Positions 15,111 through 24,483 of a stretch of DNA of 64,000 nucleotides are shown here, one piece after another; position 1 is the first letter of the stretch; every line of letters starts with the position of its first letter. Both the position numbers and the translations under genes were made by a program. The DNA comes from Cytophagaceae bacterium (GTDB lineage: Bacteria > Bacteroidota > Bacteroidia > Cytophagales > Spirosomataceae): assembly GCA_017984215.1 (NCBI GenBank), contig JAGOAA010000007.1, positions 1-64,000 on the forward strand, written 5' to 3'. The notes under the pieces are model-generated. The model was not told where the DNA came from, searched no databases, and saw only the letters and a program-made list of their open reading frames with translations.

Positions 15111-15519
15111 ATACCCGGAGTGTTGTGCCCGTTAGAGCGGTTTGATACGTCGTTAAGGCCTTACTTGTCACGGATAAAGCCGTGCCTGTCGTACTGAACG
15201 TTGCTCCATGCGCATTGCAATAGAATTTACTTCCATTGTAAATCACCTGTGCTTTTCCCTCGTGTGTACATATTTGGGTAACTGCAGCAAAACTTGTGGA
15301 TGAAACACGTGCAATGACAATCTGATTGTAAATGACATATTTGCCTACGGTGTTCAAACCAGCATACGATGCATTTGAAAGATCTAAGCTAAAATCAACC
15401 GCGGATGCCGGCGTTAAAGCCTCGTTTTCGCAAGAACTTAGCGCACTTGCCCCACAATAAACGGCTAATAAGGACGCTCCTTTTAATCCCATGGATTTCA
15501 GGAATTCATTTCGTTTCAT
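15103..15519 (-). CDS. Rieske [2Fe-2S] lipoprotein
   Basis: The start is set at the ATG at 15517-15519, which opens MKRNEFLKSMGLKGASL. The product has 138 residues and a lipobox-like ALSSC (C30). The Rieske cluster site is C84-T-H86 and C101-N-A-H104 in QICTHEGK and FYCNAHGATF, with the usual HGA(T/S)F end. It is shorter than bc1 or b6f Rieske subunits and lacks their membrane anchor helix, being lipid-anchored instead. It is the first gene of a tight five-gene operon with a barrel, a YceI protein, a cytochrome and a cupin. Confidence 0.88.
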   Translation of the reverse strand: MKRNEFLKSMGLKGASLLAVYCGASALSSCENEALTPASAVDFSLDLSNASYAGLNTVGKYVIYNQIVIARVSSTSFAAVTQICTHEGKAQVIYNGSKFYCNAHGATFSTTGTALSVTSKALTTYQTALTGTTLRVYA

Positions 15520-15703
15520 TTTCGATTGCATATTTCTTCAGGGTTAATAGATGCAATTTAAGTTTTTATCAGGATAATTCTTCGCGTGTTTCGTATGACA
15601 TTCATCATTATCGACGGCTTAGGAGCGAGGACCCATCAATGCCAAGATTTCGACGATTAAATTTTATGCGATAGGCAGAATACGAAGCGGTTAATTATTT
15701 CCG

Positions 15704-15711
15704 TACATTTG
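15704..15711 (+). promoter_or_regulatory. -7 box that decides the start of the DUF4956 gene
   Basis: TACATTTG matches TAnnTTTG exactly. It overlaps the TTG at 15709 that would be the longest start, so transcription should begin after that codon and the ATG at 15727 is the likely start. No TTTG is seen at -33. Confidence 0.45.
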
Positions 15712-15726
15712 AAAAATTTAACTTCC

Positions 15727-16323
15727 ATGATTGAACTTTTTGCACTCCGGTTTCTGATCAATTTGTTTTTTACCTTTTTGGTCATCCGATTCATATATTA
15801 CCCGCAATACAAGAATAAGGACTTCGTATTTACCTTTTTTCTGTTCAATTCCATCTTATTTGTGCTATGTTTTTTGTTGGCAGCGGCCGACTTGAAGTTT
15901 GGATTTGCCTTTGGTCTTTTTGCGATGTTCTCCATGTTTCGTTACCGGACGGTTACCGTGCCGATCGGGGAAATGGGTTATTTTTTCCTCGTTGTCACGC
16001 TAGGTATCATCAATTCCATCGCGTCACTCGAGAATTACGCGATGCTGATTTTAGCTAATTCACTGCTGGTAGGCGTGACCTTCCTGTTAGGCCGATTCTT
16101 AACGCTGACACACGAGAACTTTCAGGTATTAACCTACGAAAACCTTGCTTTAGTCAAACCGGATCAAAAGGCCGTGTTACTTCAGGATCTGATTGAAAAA
16201 ACAGGCCAGCCGATTCACCGGGTGCAGGTGGTGAAGGTAGATTACCAACGAGGCGTTGCTCAATTAAAGGCTTATTATTATTCCAAGGATAATGAAACCT
16301 TTTCGGCTGATGCGGAAGCTTAG
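15727..16323 (+). CDS. DUF4956 membrane protein
   Basis: The product has 198 residues from the ATG at 15727 (see the -7 box at 15704). It has about four membrane segments: FLINLFFTFLVIRFIYY, FTFFLFNSILFVLCFLLA, the conserved FAFGLFAMFSMFRYRTVTVPIGEMGYFFLVV and a final hydrophobic LILANSLLVGVTFLLG. A cytoplasmic tail follows, about 130-198. The RYRT..PIxEM stretch is the DUF4956 signature. The family's function is not known to me; relatives lie beside CotH or polyphosphate VTC-like genes. It overlaps the next gene by 32 nt and is likely co-transcribed. Confidence 0.85.
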   Translation: MIELFALRFLINLFFTFLVIRFIYYPQYKNKDFVFTFFLFNSILFVLCFLLAAADLKFGFAFGLFAMFSMFRYRTVTVPIGEMGYFFLVVTLGIINSIASLENYAMLILANSLLVGVTFLLGRFLTLTHENFQVLTYENLALVKPDQKAVLLQDLIEKTGQPIHRVQVVKVDYQRGVAQLKAYYYSKDNETFSADAEA

Positions 16324-18406
16324 CTTACTCTTTTTTTTCCTCGTTTCGCTCCATGTTTCGGCACAGGTTGACACGCTCAGCAATGTTGAGGTAAAGGCCA
16401 GTAGGCCGGAATATGGAAAGCAAGTCTTTTATCCGAGTGCGAATCTGACCAATTTAGGCGGAAACTTACAGGATGTGCTTGCCAATATTCCTTCCATTTA
16501 TGTGGCGGGTGATGGAACCATTCAATACCGCGGTAGCCAAAGCCTCACCATCTATTTTGATGGAAAACCTTCGGGGATTTTGGCTTCTTCCAGAGCGAAT
16601 GCGCTGAGTCTATTTCCGGCTGATCGCATCGATTACATTGAAATTATTTCCTCCCCAGGAGCAAAATATTCGGCAGAAGGGAGCTCCGGAATCTTGAATA
16701 TTGTCTTGAAAAAAGGCAAAGGTTTCAAGCAAGCGCAGGCAAATTTGCAATGGGGAACACATGATCAAATGGCCTTTTCGGCCCGCTATGGCAATGGTTA
16801 TAAACGTTTGACCTATGCGTTTGATTATAATTTCAAACAGTCGATACGAGATAATTACCAACAACTTTACCGGGAGAATTCGAGCCTCTATGGCTTAGCC
16901 CAAATCCAACAGGAAACCTTTGAGGTGAATCGAGATTATAACCATGCCTTGCAAAGCCAACTCGAATATCGCTTGAATCCCCGCTGGAGTTTAGGCATGC
17001 AGTTAATCACGCGGTATTCGAAAGATCATAATAATGAAGTCAGGCAAAATTTATCCCAATTTATACGTTCAGCGGATCGCTATTACATCCGTGATGCCGA
17101 TAAGCGAGGCGATGATCGGGGTATGGATGTGTTGATTTCTTTGGGAACGATTGCCAAACAAAAGACAACGGCACACCTTGATTTTTTATGGATTCGAAAC
17201 ATGGGTTCTGATCAAAACGATTTCACGCAGCGCTATTTCTATGATGGCTTCGATATCCCCAACACGAATTTTCCTAATCGGATTGAACAATCTTCGGCGC
17301 TTAGTTCGAATTACACCTTGCTTTTGCAAGGAGACTGGGAAACTCAATGGTCCAAGAAACTGCGCCTCGATTATGGATTTAAGGTGACAGAACGCTTCTT
17401 TGATACGGGTTTTCGCTATGAAAAATTGAAGGGAACATGGGAATTAGATACCAAACGAAGCAATGCTTTTACCTATGTTGAACGCATTCAAGCGATTTAT
17501 GGAGCGGCCCGCTACGCAGGTAAAAACTGGGATTTTCAAGGTGGTTTACGTGCCGAGGCAACGCAGGCTAATTTGAATTATGTGCAGCTATTTCCCTCGT
17601 TTTCATTGGAAAAAGAATTAACGAAAAACCAGCAGCTGGGTTTGCGCCTTAGTTCTCGGGTCAATCGACCATCGTTTAAGGCCTTGAACCCGTTTATTTC
17701 TTTTGCGGATCCCTTGAATTTGCAGTCGGGGAACCCGATGTTGCAGCCGGAGCGAACATATTTGGTCGAAATGGAACATTCCTTGGATGTAGGGACTTTG
17801 CATACGACGAATCAGGTTTTTTACCGTCGGGTTAATCAATTGGTGGGTCGAGTGCGAACCTTGATGGATGGAGACACGACGTTGACACGCTTTGAGAACA
17901 TCTCGCATTCGGAGACTTGGGGACTAGAAAACATTACTTCGATCAGTCCGATGAAAAATTGGAAGGTGAATGTGACGAGCTCCTTGTACCAAACGGATCT
18001 GCAAGGTCAGGTAAAAGATCAAGCCTTAAACCTGAATCGCTGGAGTTGGAATGGGCGTTTAAGCCAAATTTGGAATCTTTCACCGCAGGCATCTGTGCAG
18101 TTGAGTGCCATCTATCAATCGGCCCAAATTCATCCCTTAGGTATTATTCAAGGGTTTTATACCGTGGACTTGGGTTTCAGGCAAGAATGGAAATTCTGGG
18201 TATTGAATGCCCGCTTGAATGATGTGTTTAATACGCAACAGACGGTGTACGATTCGCGGCCATTTGGTTTTGTCAATGATCTGAAAAAGAAAAAAGAAAC
18301 CCGAATTTTCTACATCGGCCTGGCGTTTAAACTCAGCTCAAAGAAAAATTCGGGTCTTAAAAATCGGAAATCGGTCAACGAGGACGAAGCCGGTGAGGAG
18401 GATTAA
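16292..18406 (+). CDS. Outer-membrane beta-barrel receptor-like protein (OMP_b-brl_3)
   Basis: The product has 704 residues with a signal peptide to about SAQ25; the ATG at 16310 gives a shorter signal and is equally possible. A plug-like domain follows without a carboxypeptidase-like extension: GNLQDVLANIPSIYVAGDGTIQYRGS, then FPADRIDYIEIISSPGAKYSAEGSSGILNIVLKK. The rest is a large barrel with NRPSFKALNPFISFADPLNLQSGNP, the usual signature of this TonB-dependent-receptor-like family. It is encoded with DUF4956 and converges on the next receptor gene with a 4-nt overlap. Its ligand is unknown. Confidence 0.85.
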   Translation: MKPFRLMRKLSLLFFFLVSLHVSAQVDTLSNVEVKASRPEYGKQVFYPSANLTNLGGNLQDVLANIPSIYVAGDGTIQYRGSQSLTIYFDGKPSGILASSRANALSLFPADRIDYIEIISSPGAKYSAEGSSGILNIVLKKGKGFKQAQANLQWGTHDQMAFSARYGNGYKRLTYAFDYNFKQSIRDNYQQLYRENSSLYGLAQIQQETFEVNRDYNHALQSQLEYRLNPRWSLGMQLITRYSKDHNNEVRQNLSQFIRSADRYYIRDADKRGDDRGMDVLISLGTIAKQKTTAHLDFLWIRNMGSDQNDFTQRYFYDGFDIPNTNFPNRIEQSSALSSNYTLLLQGDWETQWSKKLRLDYGFKVTERFFDTGFRYEKLKGTWELDTKRSNAFTYVERIQAIYGAARYAGKNWDFQGGLRAEATQANLNYVQLFPSFSLEKELTKNQQLGLRLSSRVNRPSFKALNPFISFADPLNLQSGNPMLQPERTYLVEMEHSLDVGTLHTTNQVFYRRVNQLVGRVRTLMDGDTTLTRFENISHSETWGLENITSISPMKNWKVNVTSSLYQTDLQGQVKDQALNLNRWSWNGRLSQIWNLSPQASVQLSAIYQSAQIHPLGIIQGFYTVDLGFRQEWKFWVLNARLNDVFNTQQTVYDSRPFGFVNDLKKKKETRIFYIGLAFKLSSKKNSGLKNRKSVNEDEAGEED

Positions 18407-20835
18407 TTCGCTCCTTTAACACGTCCTTTTTCGGAGTCCAATCCCGTGGAACGTTGACGAGCACCTTTTATGGCAGCATTTCCAAATCGGTAAGTGAAGT
18501 TCAAACGGACAACGCGTGAATCGTTTTTCGGGCGAACTAATACATCCAAATCTGCATATTTAATGGTTACCGGTGGGTTCGATGTGTACAATATGTCTTG
18601 TGCATTCAATCGGATGGTCGCACGTTTCTTCATGATGGTTTTTTGAATTCCCATATTCAAAGATCCTCCTGCACCGAATAAAAAGGCGCCTTCGAGTCCA
18701 CCCGTGAAGTAATTTCCACCAAATTCAATTTTGTAGTCTTTGGGAAGTGTAAAGGTGTGATTCGAGGAAACGTAGAACATGTTTCCGGCCGTGTTGATGT
18801 TTGCAGTGGAAACGCTTCCTGTCAATTCCGCCCGATTTATAAAGATATCCGTGTTGCTTGTCCACCAATTCTTGATCGGGATCGGTAGGGAGATTCCTAG
18901 GCTATAGGTAACGCGCTGCGCCATGTTGGCCGTCGTCTGAAAGGTCTTGCGCGTCTCGGCTTCTTGCTTCAAAAGTTGGGTAATCACCTGATCCGTGTGG
19001 CTATAACCCAACGTAGTTGAAATTCCACCCATGTAGGTGTGACTCAATTCGAATGAATTGGTGAGTTGGGGCATCAACATTGGATTTCCCACATTGTAGG
19101 TATAATTATCTAAGAAGAAGACAAAGGGGTTTAGATCGGAATAACCCGGTCTGTCGATCCGTCTGCTGTAATTCATGCCCAAAGTATGCTTTTTTGAGGC
19201 TTCATACTGTAAGAAGGCACTCGGGAAAATCTGCAAATAATCCCGGTGGAAGGTCATGTCGGCTTCACCCGTGTAGGCGGATGAGGTTCCATCCGCAAGG
19301 GTCCACTCACCACGAAGCCCAATTTGGTAACTCCATTTCCCAATCGCCCTTTCGGTATTCAGGTATAAGGCGTGGATCTGTTCGGTATAGACAAAGCGAT
19401 TACTTTGGCCCGTTAAGAAATTGTAGTAGGCCGCTTGTGCCGATTTCGATCGGAACTGCAAATCGTTGTCGGTTTGTACCCAAGAGGATTTCATACCCAT
19501 GCTCCACTTAGCCTTTAAAAAAGATGGGATGACATAGTCTGACTTCAGGGAATATTGATTGATGTACGATGCGGAATTGGTACGCAATAATGAGTAGTCC
19601 GGCATTACGGGTAGAAAAAGTGCATTTACATAGCGTGATCGGTAGTTGTTTTGACTTTCATCCACAAACCGCGCGTGATCCAGGTCAATCGTTAATTCAC
19701 GCCCTGTGGAGTCATAGGTATGTTTGAAATTGAAATTGGCGGCATAATTGAAGAACGGGTTTTCCAAAGAGTTGTAGGTGTCGAGGCGTGACAAGACTTC
19801 ATTTTGACTGTTCATCTGAACCGTTTGGTTCAGCCCGTCGTTTAAACTGTTGTAATTGTATCCTCCGGAAAGTAATATGCCAAAGGTCGTTTTGGGTGAA
19901 TAATACCAATCGACACCGCCTTTAATTTGTGCATTTTTGTTTTGGTTGGCATAGCGAAAACTTTGTTCCCAGTTCTCTTGTTGGGCCGTGAATCTGCGCA
20001 ATAAATAGTTGCGTTCCATGTTTGGTCGCTGGCCCACGGAGGCGTTACCGAACCAGTTCCAACCGTTATTTCGGTAATTCAGGTTAGCTCCTAAGGCTTG
20101 ACGTAGGAAATAGGCTTGCGCTAAGGTGGCATTCGCGGAACCGTTCATGCCGATGTTCGCATTCTTCTTCAATCTGATATTGATAATTCCACCGGTTCCT
20201 GCGGCATCATAGCGCGACGAAGGATTGGTCATAATTTCCAAGGTAGAAATTTGGTCGGCGGGAAGATTGCGTAAATAATTGGCCAAATCCGTTCCGGTCA
20301 AATAAGAGATTTTTCCATCGATCATGACCTTCGCGCCTGATTTTCCACGCAGGGAAATGTTGCCGTCTTTGTCGACGATGACCCCTGGAGAACGCTCCAA
20401 TACTTCCATGGTTGTATTTCCCGCGGCCATGGCGGAGTTCTCCACATTGACGATGGTTTTATCCAGTTTTTTTTCGATGAGTGGTTTTGTTGCCCGCACT
20501 TCGACCTCTGCTAATTCTTTGGTCAATGGCGAGAGGCTTATGATGCCTAGGTCGATTTGGGATGTTTCAGTAATGCTGGGTAAGCTCAGTTTTTTGCTCG
20601 TAAAACCCGTGGATTGGACTTGTAGCACATAGTTGCCCGCGGGGATTTTATTGATTTTACCTAAGCCATTTTCGTCGGTCAAAAAGCCTTTGTAGAGCGA
20701 TGAGTCCGGCAATTTCTTTAGGATGGCTGTTGAAAAGGGGAGAGGTTGCTTGTTGTTATCCTGCAAGTGAAATTGCAAGGAATTTTGTGCAAAAGCGGTG
20801 CTGGAAATGAGTAAGAATAAAAGTATGAAACGCAT
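18403..20835 (-). CDS. TonB-dependent receptor with carboxypeptidase-like N-terminal domain
   Basis: The product has 810 residues with a signal peptide of about 16 residues (SSTAFAQ). Residues about 20-110 form a carboxypeptidase regulatory-like domain (QPLPFSTAILKKLPDSSLYKGFLTDENGLGKI-type). About 120-220 are the plug (TMEVLERSPGVIVDKDGNISLRGKS and ILEIMTNPSSRYDAAGTGGIINI). The barrel has RRIDRPGYSDLNPFVFFLDNYTYNVGNPML, typical of the OMP_b-brl_3 group. Such receptors in Bacteroidota often carry peptides, metals or signals. No SusD partner is present. It converges with the barrel gene upstream. Confidence 0.88.
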   Translation of the reverse strand: MRFILLFLLISSTAFAQNSLQFHLQDNNKQPLPFSTAILKKLPDSSLYKGFLTDENGLGKINKIPAGNYVLQVQSTGFTSKKLSLPSITETSQIDLGIISLSPLTKELAEVEVRATKPLIEKKLDKTIVNVENSAMAAGNTTMEVLERSPGVIVDKDGNISLRGKSGAKVMIDGKISYLTGTDLANYLRNLPADQISTLEIMTNPSSRYDAAGTGGIINIRLKKNANIGMNGSANATLAQAYFLRQALGANLNYRNNGWNWFGNASVGQRPNMERNYLLRRFTAQQENWEQSFRYANQNKNAQIKGGVDWYYSPKTTFGILLSGGYNYNSLNDGLNQTVQMNSQNEVLSRLDTYNSLENPFFNYAANFNFKHTYDSTGRELTIDLDHARFVDESQNNYRSRYVNALFLPVMPDYSLLRTNSASYINQYSLKSDYVIPSFLKAKWSMGMKSSWVQTDNDLQFRSKSAQAAYYNFLTGQSNRFVYTEQIHALYLNTERAIGKWSYQIGLRGEWTLADGTSSAYTGEADMTFHRDYLQIFPSAFLQYEASKKHTLGMNYSRRIDRPGYSDLNPFVFFLDNYTYNVGNPMLMPQLTNSFELSHTYMGGISTTLGYSHTDQVITQLLKQEAETRKTFQTTANMAQRVTYSLGISLPIPIKNWWTSNTDIFINRAELTGSVSTANINTAGNMFYVSSNHTFTLPKDYKIEFGGNYFTGGLEGAFLFGAGGSLNMGIQKTIMKKRATIRLNAQDILYTSNPPVTIKYADLDVLVRPKNDSRVVRLNFTYRFGNAAIKGARQRSTGLDSEKGRVKGAN

Positions 20836-20926
20836 GTAGGCGGATTGAATAATTAATTAATGAAAAATACGAGATGCAATTTCCGATGAATGCGTTGCAT
20901 GGCCAACAAGATTAGGATGAGTGGCC

Positions 20927-20959
20927 AAAAAAAAAGCCTGAACGAATCAGGCTTTTTTT
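20927..20959. terminator. Terminator of the PQQ dehydrogenase gene
   Basis: AAGCCTGA and TCAGGCTT pair around ACGAA, with A8 and T7 flanks. It lies just after the minus-strand gene that ends at 20966. Confidence 0.9.
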
Positions 20960-20965
20960 GAAGAA

Positions 20966-22375
20966 TTATAAAGGTCTTAGTCGGAAGACCATACCCGGGT
21001 TTTCTGTCCCCACGTACAAGTAACCGTCTGAGCCTTGTTTCACATTTCGCATGCGACCTAGGTTGACTAATACCTTTTCTTGTTTGATGACTTTGTTGTC
21101 TTTGATGACGCAACGGTTTAGGTAGTTGAAACGCAATGAACCCACCATCAAATTGCCTTTCCAAGCAGGATATTTATCGCCAACCACGAAAGTTAATCCC
21201 GAAGGTGCAATGGAAGGAATCCAATACGAGATGGGTTGTTCCATGCCGTCTTTTTTCGAAATCGCCGTGATCGGTTTGCCATCGTAGTTGATGCCATAGG
21301 AGATGACAGGCCAACCGTAGTTTTTGCCTGCTTGGATGATGTTGATTTCATCGCCACCGCGTGGACCGTGTTCTGTTTCCCAAATAGCCCCTGTGCTTGG
21401 GTTTAGCGTTAAGCCTTGAGGGTTTCGTTGGCCATACGAATAAACCGATGGATGTGCGCTTTTGGCAAAAGGATTATCTGCCGGAATGCTACCATCGTCT
21501 TTGATGCGGTGAATTTTTCCATTGTCATTGTCCAAAGCCTGTGGGAATACTTTTTCCATGCCGCGTTCGCCTACACTGAAGAAAAGGAATCCTTTTTTAT
21601 CGAATGCCAAACGAGATCCGAAGTGGTGGAAGGTTTTCGTATAAGGTTTCGCCTCAAAAATTTCTTGTGATTCAATCCACTGGTTGTTTTTGATTTTACC
21701 ACGTACGATGGCCGTTGTAGTTTCTGTTTGTCCAGCTTCTATTCTGAATTTAGAATATGACATGTAAACCCAACCATTTTGTTCGTAAGCTGGGTGCAGG
21801 GTGATGTCCAATAAACCTCCTTGTCCCTTAGCCATCACAGCAGGGGTTCCAGTAATGACTGTTTTGTTTTGTTTTTGATCGACCAAATACAATTTACCAG
21901 CACGATCTGTGATTAAATAATCGCGGTTTGGCAATTGAGCAAAACCCCAAGGGCTGTCTAAACCTGTCACGATCGTGTCTAATTGAATCGTCATGCCATC
22001 CGATTTGAAGATGTTGCTCGAAGGCTTGTTGGCAAATTTATATTGCTCCACGCCCGCTAAATTCTCAACGATTAAATCAGCTAATTTCTCGATTTCTTGT
22101 GCCGTTAGGACTTCTTTCCAGGTAGGCATGCCTAATTCTGGATAGCCGCCAGAAATGCTGGCGATGATTTGTTCTTTTTTATTGCCGTGTTTCCATTGAC
22201 GGTCAACGAAAGCTTCCACTTTCTCGCCGTGGCAAGAGGCACAATATTGGGTATAGGTTTTCTCTGCGGGTCCGTCGATAGCGACTTGTTTGGCAGGGCT
22301 TTTGCGCAGTGACATGATTGAGATGGCACTGATGGTTAGGAATGCGAATAGGAGTATTCTTTTTTTCATAGTCAT
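20966..22375 (-). CDS. Cytochrome c - PQQ-dependent sugar dehydrogenase fusion
   Basis: The product has 469 residues. A signal or anchor at 1-22 precedes a cytochrome c domain (about 36-115) with CASCH (45-49) and distal Met in ELGMPTW (M83). From about 130 a glucose/sorbosone dehydrogenase propeller (PF07995) follows: IVTGLDSPWGFAQLPN, GQGGLLDITLHPAYEQNGWVY, HHFGSRLAFDKKGFLFFSVG, SYGQRNPQGLTLNPSTGAIWETEHGPRGGDEIN and a closing GRMRNVKQGSDGYLYV. It should oxidise an aldose sugar in the periplasm and pass electrons to its own haem. ATG at 22373 or 22367 may be used. Confidence 0.9.
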   Translation of the reverse strand: MTMKKRILLFAFLTISAISIMSLRKSPAKQVAIDGPAEKTYTQYCASCHGEKVEAFVDRQWKHGNKKEQIIASISGGYPELGMPTWKEVLTAQEIEKLADLIVENLAGVEQYKFANKPSSNIFKSDGMTIQLDTIVTGLDSPWGFAQLPNRDYLITDRAGKLYLVDQKQNKTVITGTPAVMAKGQGGLLDITLHPAYEQNGWVYMSYSKFRIEAGQTETTTAIVRGKIKNNQWIESQEIFEAKPYTKTFHHFGSRLAFDKKGFLFFSVGERGMEKVFPQALDNDNGKIHRIKDDGSIPADNPFAKSAHPSVYSYGQRNPQGLTLNPSTGAIWETEHGPRGGDEINIIQAGKNYGWPVISYGINYDGKPITAISKKDGMEQPISYWIPSIAPSGLTFVVGDKYPAWKGNLMVGSLRFNYLNRCVIKDNKVIKQEKVLVNLGRMRNVKQGSDGYLYVGTENPGMVFRLRPL

Positions 22376-22420
22376 ATTTTAAAGGTTTGTAAAGGTATAA
22401 AATATTGGACAAAATAGTAG

Positions 22421-22620
22421 AGACGCGATACCTCGCGTCTAAAAATGTTGGGTTCTGCCAAAGACGCGAGGTGTCGCGTCACAACAGGGTGATGTGATTA
22501 GACGCGAGGTATTGCGTCTCTACAAAAGGTAATGTGATTAGACGCGAGGTATTGCGTCTCTACAAAAGGTAATGTGATTGGACGCGAGGTATCGCGTCTC
22601 TACAAAAGGATTGCCAAAGA
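22421..22620. repeat. Five palindromic units, the last ones in 40-bp tandem
   Basis: A short palindrome, GACGCGA-GGTA-TCGCGTC with single-base variants, occurs at 22421, 22463, 22501, 22541 and 22581. The last three are spaced exactly 40 bp, with the spacer TACAAAAGGTAATGTGATTA conserved. The array ends in AAAAGGATTGCCAAAG, a half-match to the hairpin repeat of the first 8.5 kb. It fills the gap between the dehydrogenase start and the next lipoprotein stop. Similar GACGCGA-type palindromes are known as dispersed repeats in Bacteroidota. Confidence 0.85.
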
Positions 22621-22627
22621 GATACGA

Positions 22628-24463
22628 CTAAAAGTAATGAATCGCTCGAACGCGGTAGAGTTCGTTTTTGCGTGCTTCCCGGTAGGAACCGTCAATGAAT
22701 AATTGTAACCAAGCGATGTTTTGATCGGTGATTGTTGTACCCATGTATTCGGTGGAAGACCAATAGAGGTCTGTTTTGTCGATTCCGCCAATTTTATCAG
22801 CTTGTAAGTAGATTTGATTCAGCTCATCTTTACTTGGTAAGAACCATTCCGTGTAGCCACCGTAGGAATAATTCGCACATAACCTGGCGGCGGAGTTTGG
22901 CGTTCCGCACATGCGAACAATTTCGGCGGAGTTCATTTTTCCGGAACCGATGTATTCCGCGCGGGCTTTGGTAATCGAAAAGCCTTGACATCCCCAATAC
23001 GTGGATTTACTCACATCTTCCGGACTTACCACAAATCCATGCTGTTCTCCGCGTACATAGCCTGGGTCCGTTTCTTTAAAGAAATACGCAATCACACCCC
23101 CTTGATGAAAGTCGCCTATCTTTATGGTTTCGGCCGAGGGGTTTGTTGGGGCTACGGGCGCCGTCGGATCTGTGATGACAACAGGCAAACTGGATTTTGT
23201 TTTAAAGCAAATAGCTGACCCATAAACGACGCCTTTGCCATTGATCGCATAGGCAACGATGTAATAGGTTTTGTTTTCGGATAGGTTTGCCAAATAATAA
23301 CTGAAGGGGCCTTTCCCGATTGCCACGGGGAATTTCAAGTTGTTGATCGTCGGATTCGGGACGATGCTCACGCAGAAACCTTTTTCTGTTACCGGCGTAT
23401 TTCCTTCTGCTGTGACGGTTCCTGTGAGCACGGCACCATGAATGGCTATATCGCTCACAGAAACGGTTTTCACGCTGGCGTAGGTATAATCTCCGGTCGT
23501 AAAGGGAATGGGAGCCCCATAGGCTGTCCCTTTTTTATTGGTGGCGAAGGCACGCATGTAATACAAGACGTTTGTTTTTAAGTTGGTGACCACCAAACGG
23601 TACGCTCCTACATTACCCGGGATGATGAATTTTTGGCAATCGTTCAAATCCTCTTTGTCGGGGCATAATAAAAACCCGCGTTCGGTGATGATGTCACCTC
23701 CATTGTCTAAAACTTCCCCGTTTAGATTGGCTGTGGTATTAGTCACGTCATTGACACTGTTGCTCGAAACAATGGGCGGGCTAAAATTATTCGTTGTGAA
23801 GTTTAATTCGTCACCATAACTTATGCCAAGCGCATTGATGGCATAGGATTTCACATAATAGCTTGTATTCGCATTCAGCCCGGGAAGTAGGTTGTCAAAA
23901 GGTCCTTCGCCAAAACCACTGGGAACCTTATTGTCTTGAACAGTTGGATTGGGCTTCGTACTAAAACAAAAGCCTCGCTCGGAAACAAATTTACCGCCAT
24001 CGTAGCCGACGATACCAGCCACCTGGCAGGAATTAATGTAGACGTTTTTGATTCGATCCGTGCTGACCTCGGGCAGCGTGTATTCGCGTGTGCTGAAGGT
24101 TTTGATGGTGCCGAGCGTCGTTGTTTCGGAGTTTTTGGCGAAGGCAACGAACGAATAAAGTGTTTCGGCTGTTAGGCCTGTCACGAGGGCTGCGAAGTCG
24201 CCAATGCCGGCACTTGCATTGACTTTATGCTTCAGCAGTTCTTCGGGTTTGTTGTGGTCGGCATAATAAAATCCACGTTCGGTGATACCAAGGAGGTCTT
24301 CCGAAGCGTTAGAACCTTGTAGGGTTACGGATGCTGCGCGCGGATTGATGGCTTCTTTGGTTTGTACGTTTGGGGCAATAGGTAATTGGTCTTTTTTGCA
24401 AGAAACAAAAAAGAAGGCAAATAAAAGCCAATGAAAAATGTTTATAGAACTAAGCTTATGCAT
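22628..24463 (-). CDS. Lipoprotein with fibronectin-like repeats and a C-terminal DUF1566-like domain
   Basis: The product has 611 residues with lipobox FFVSCKKD (C22 region). Residues about 35-430 hold four to five repeats of about 95 residues. Each has an ERGFC/ERGFY/EKGFC motif (ITERGFYYA, VSERGFCFS, ITERGFLLC, VTEKGFCVS) and a Y(Y/S)xxAxAxNxxG(T/V)xYG motif. The C-terminal about 450-611 has QGGVIAYFF, YWGCQG, GGYTEWFLPSKDELNQIY and YWSSTEY, typical of DUF1566/Fib_succ-type domains. It is likely a surface lipoprotein; its ligand is unknown. A clear promoter lies just upstream. Confidence 0.85.
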   Translation of the reverse strand: MHKLSSINIFHWLLFAFFFVSCKKDQLPIAPNVQTKEAINPRAASVTLQGSNASEDLLGITERGFYYADHNKPEELLKHKVNASAGIGDFAALVTGLTAETLYSFVAFAKNSETTTLGTIKTFSTREYTLPEVSTDRIKNVYINSCQVAGIVGYDGGKFVSERGFCFSTKPNPTVQDNKVPSGFGEGPFDNLLPGLNANTSYYVKSYAINALGISYGDELNFTTNNFSPPIVSSNSVNDVTNTTANLNGEVLDNGGDIITERGFLLCPDKEDLNDCQKFIIPGNVGAYRLVVTNLKTNVLYYMRAFATNKKGTAYGAPIPFTTGDYTYASVKTVSVSDIAIHGAVLTGTVTAEGNTPVTEKGFCVSIVPNPTINNLKFPVAIGKGPFSYYLANLSENKTYYIVAYAINGKGVVYGSAICFKTKSSLPVVITDPTAPVAPTNPSAETIKIGDFHQGGVIAYFFKETDPGYVRGEQHGFVVSPEDVSKSTYWGCQGFSITKARAEYIGSGKMNSAEIVRMCGTPNSAARLCANYSYGGYTEWFLPSKDELNQIYLQADKIGGIDKTDLYWSSTEYMGTTITDQNIAWLQLFIDGSYREARKNELYRVRAIHYF

Positions 24464-24483
24464 CTAATCGTTGACCCATAGGT

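Noticed and set aside
22463-22620. Regular repeats that look like a small CRISPR array
   Set aside because: The spacers are the same sequence and the repeat is a short palindrome; no cas gene is near. It is a tandem repeat.
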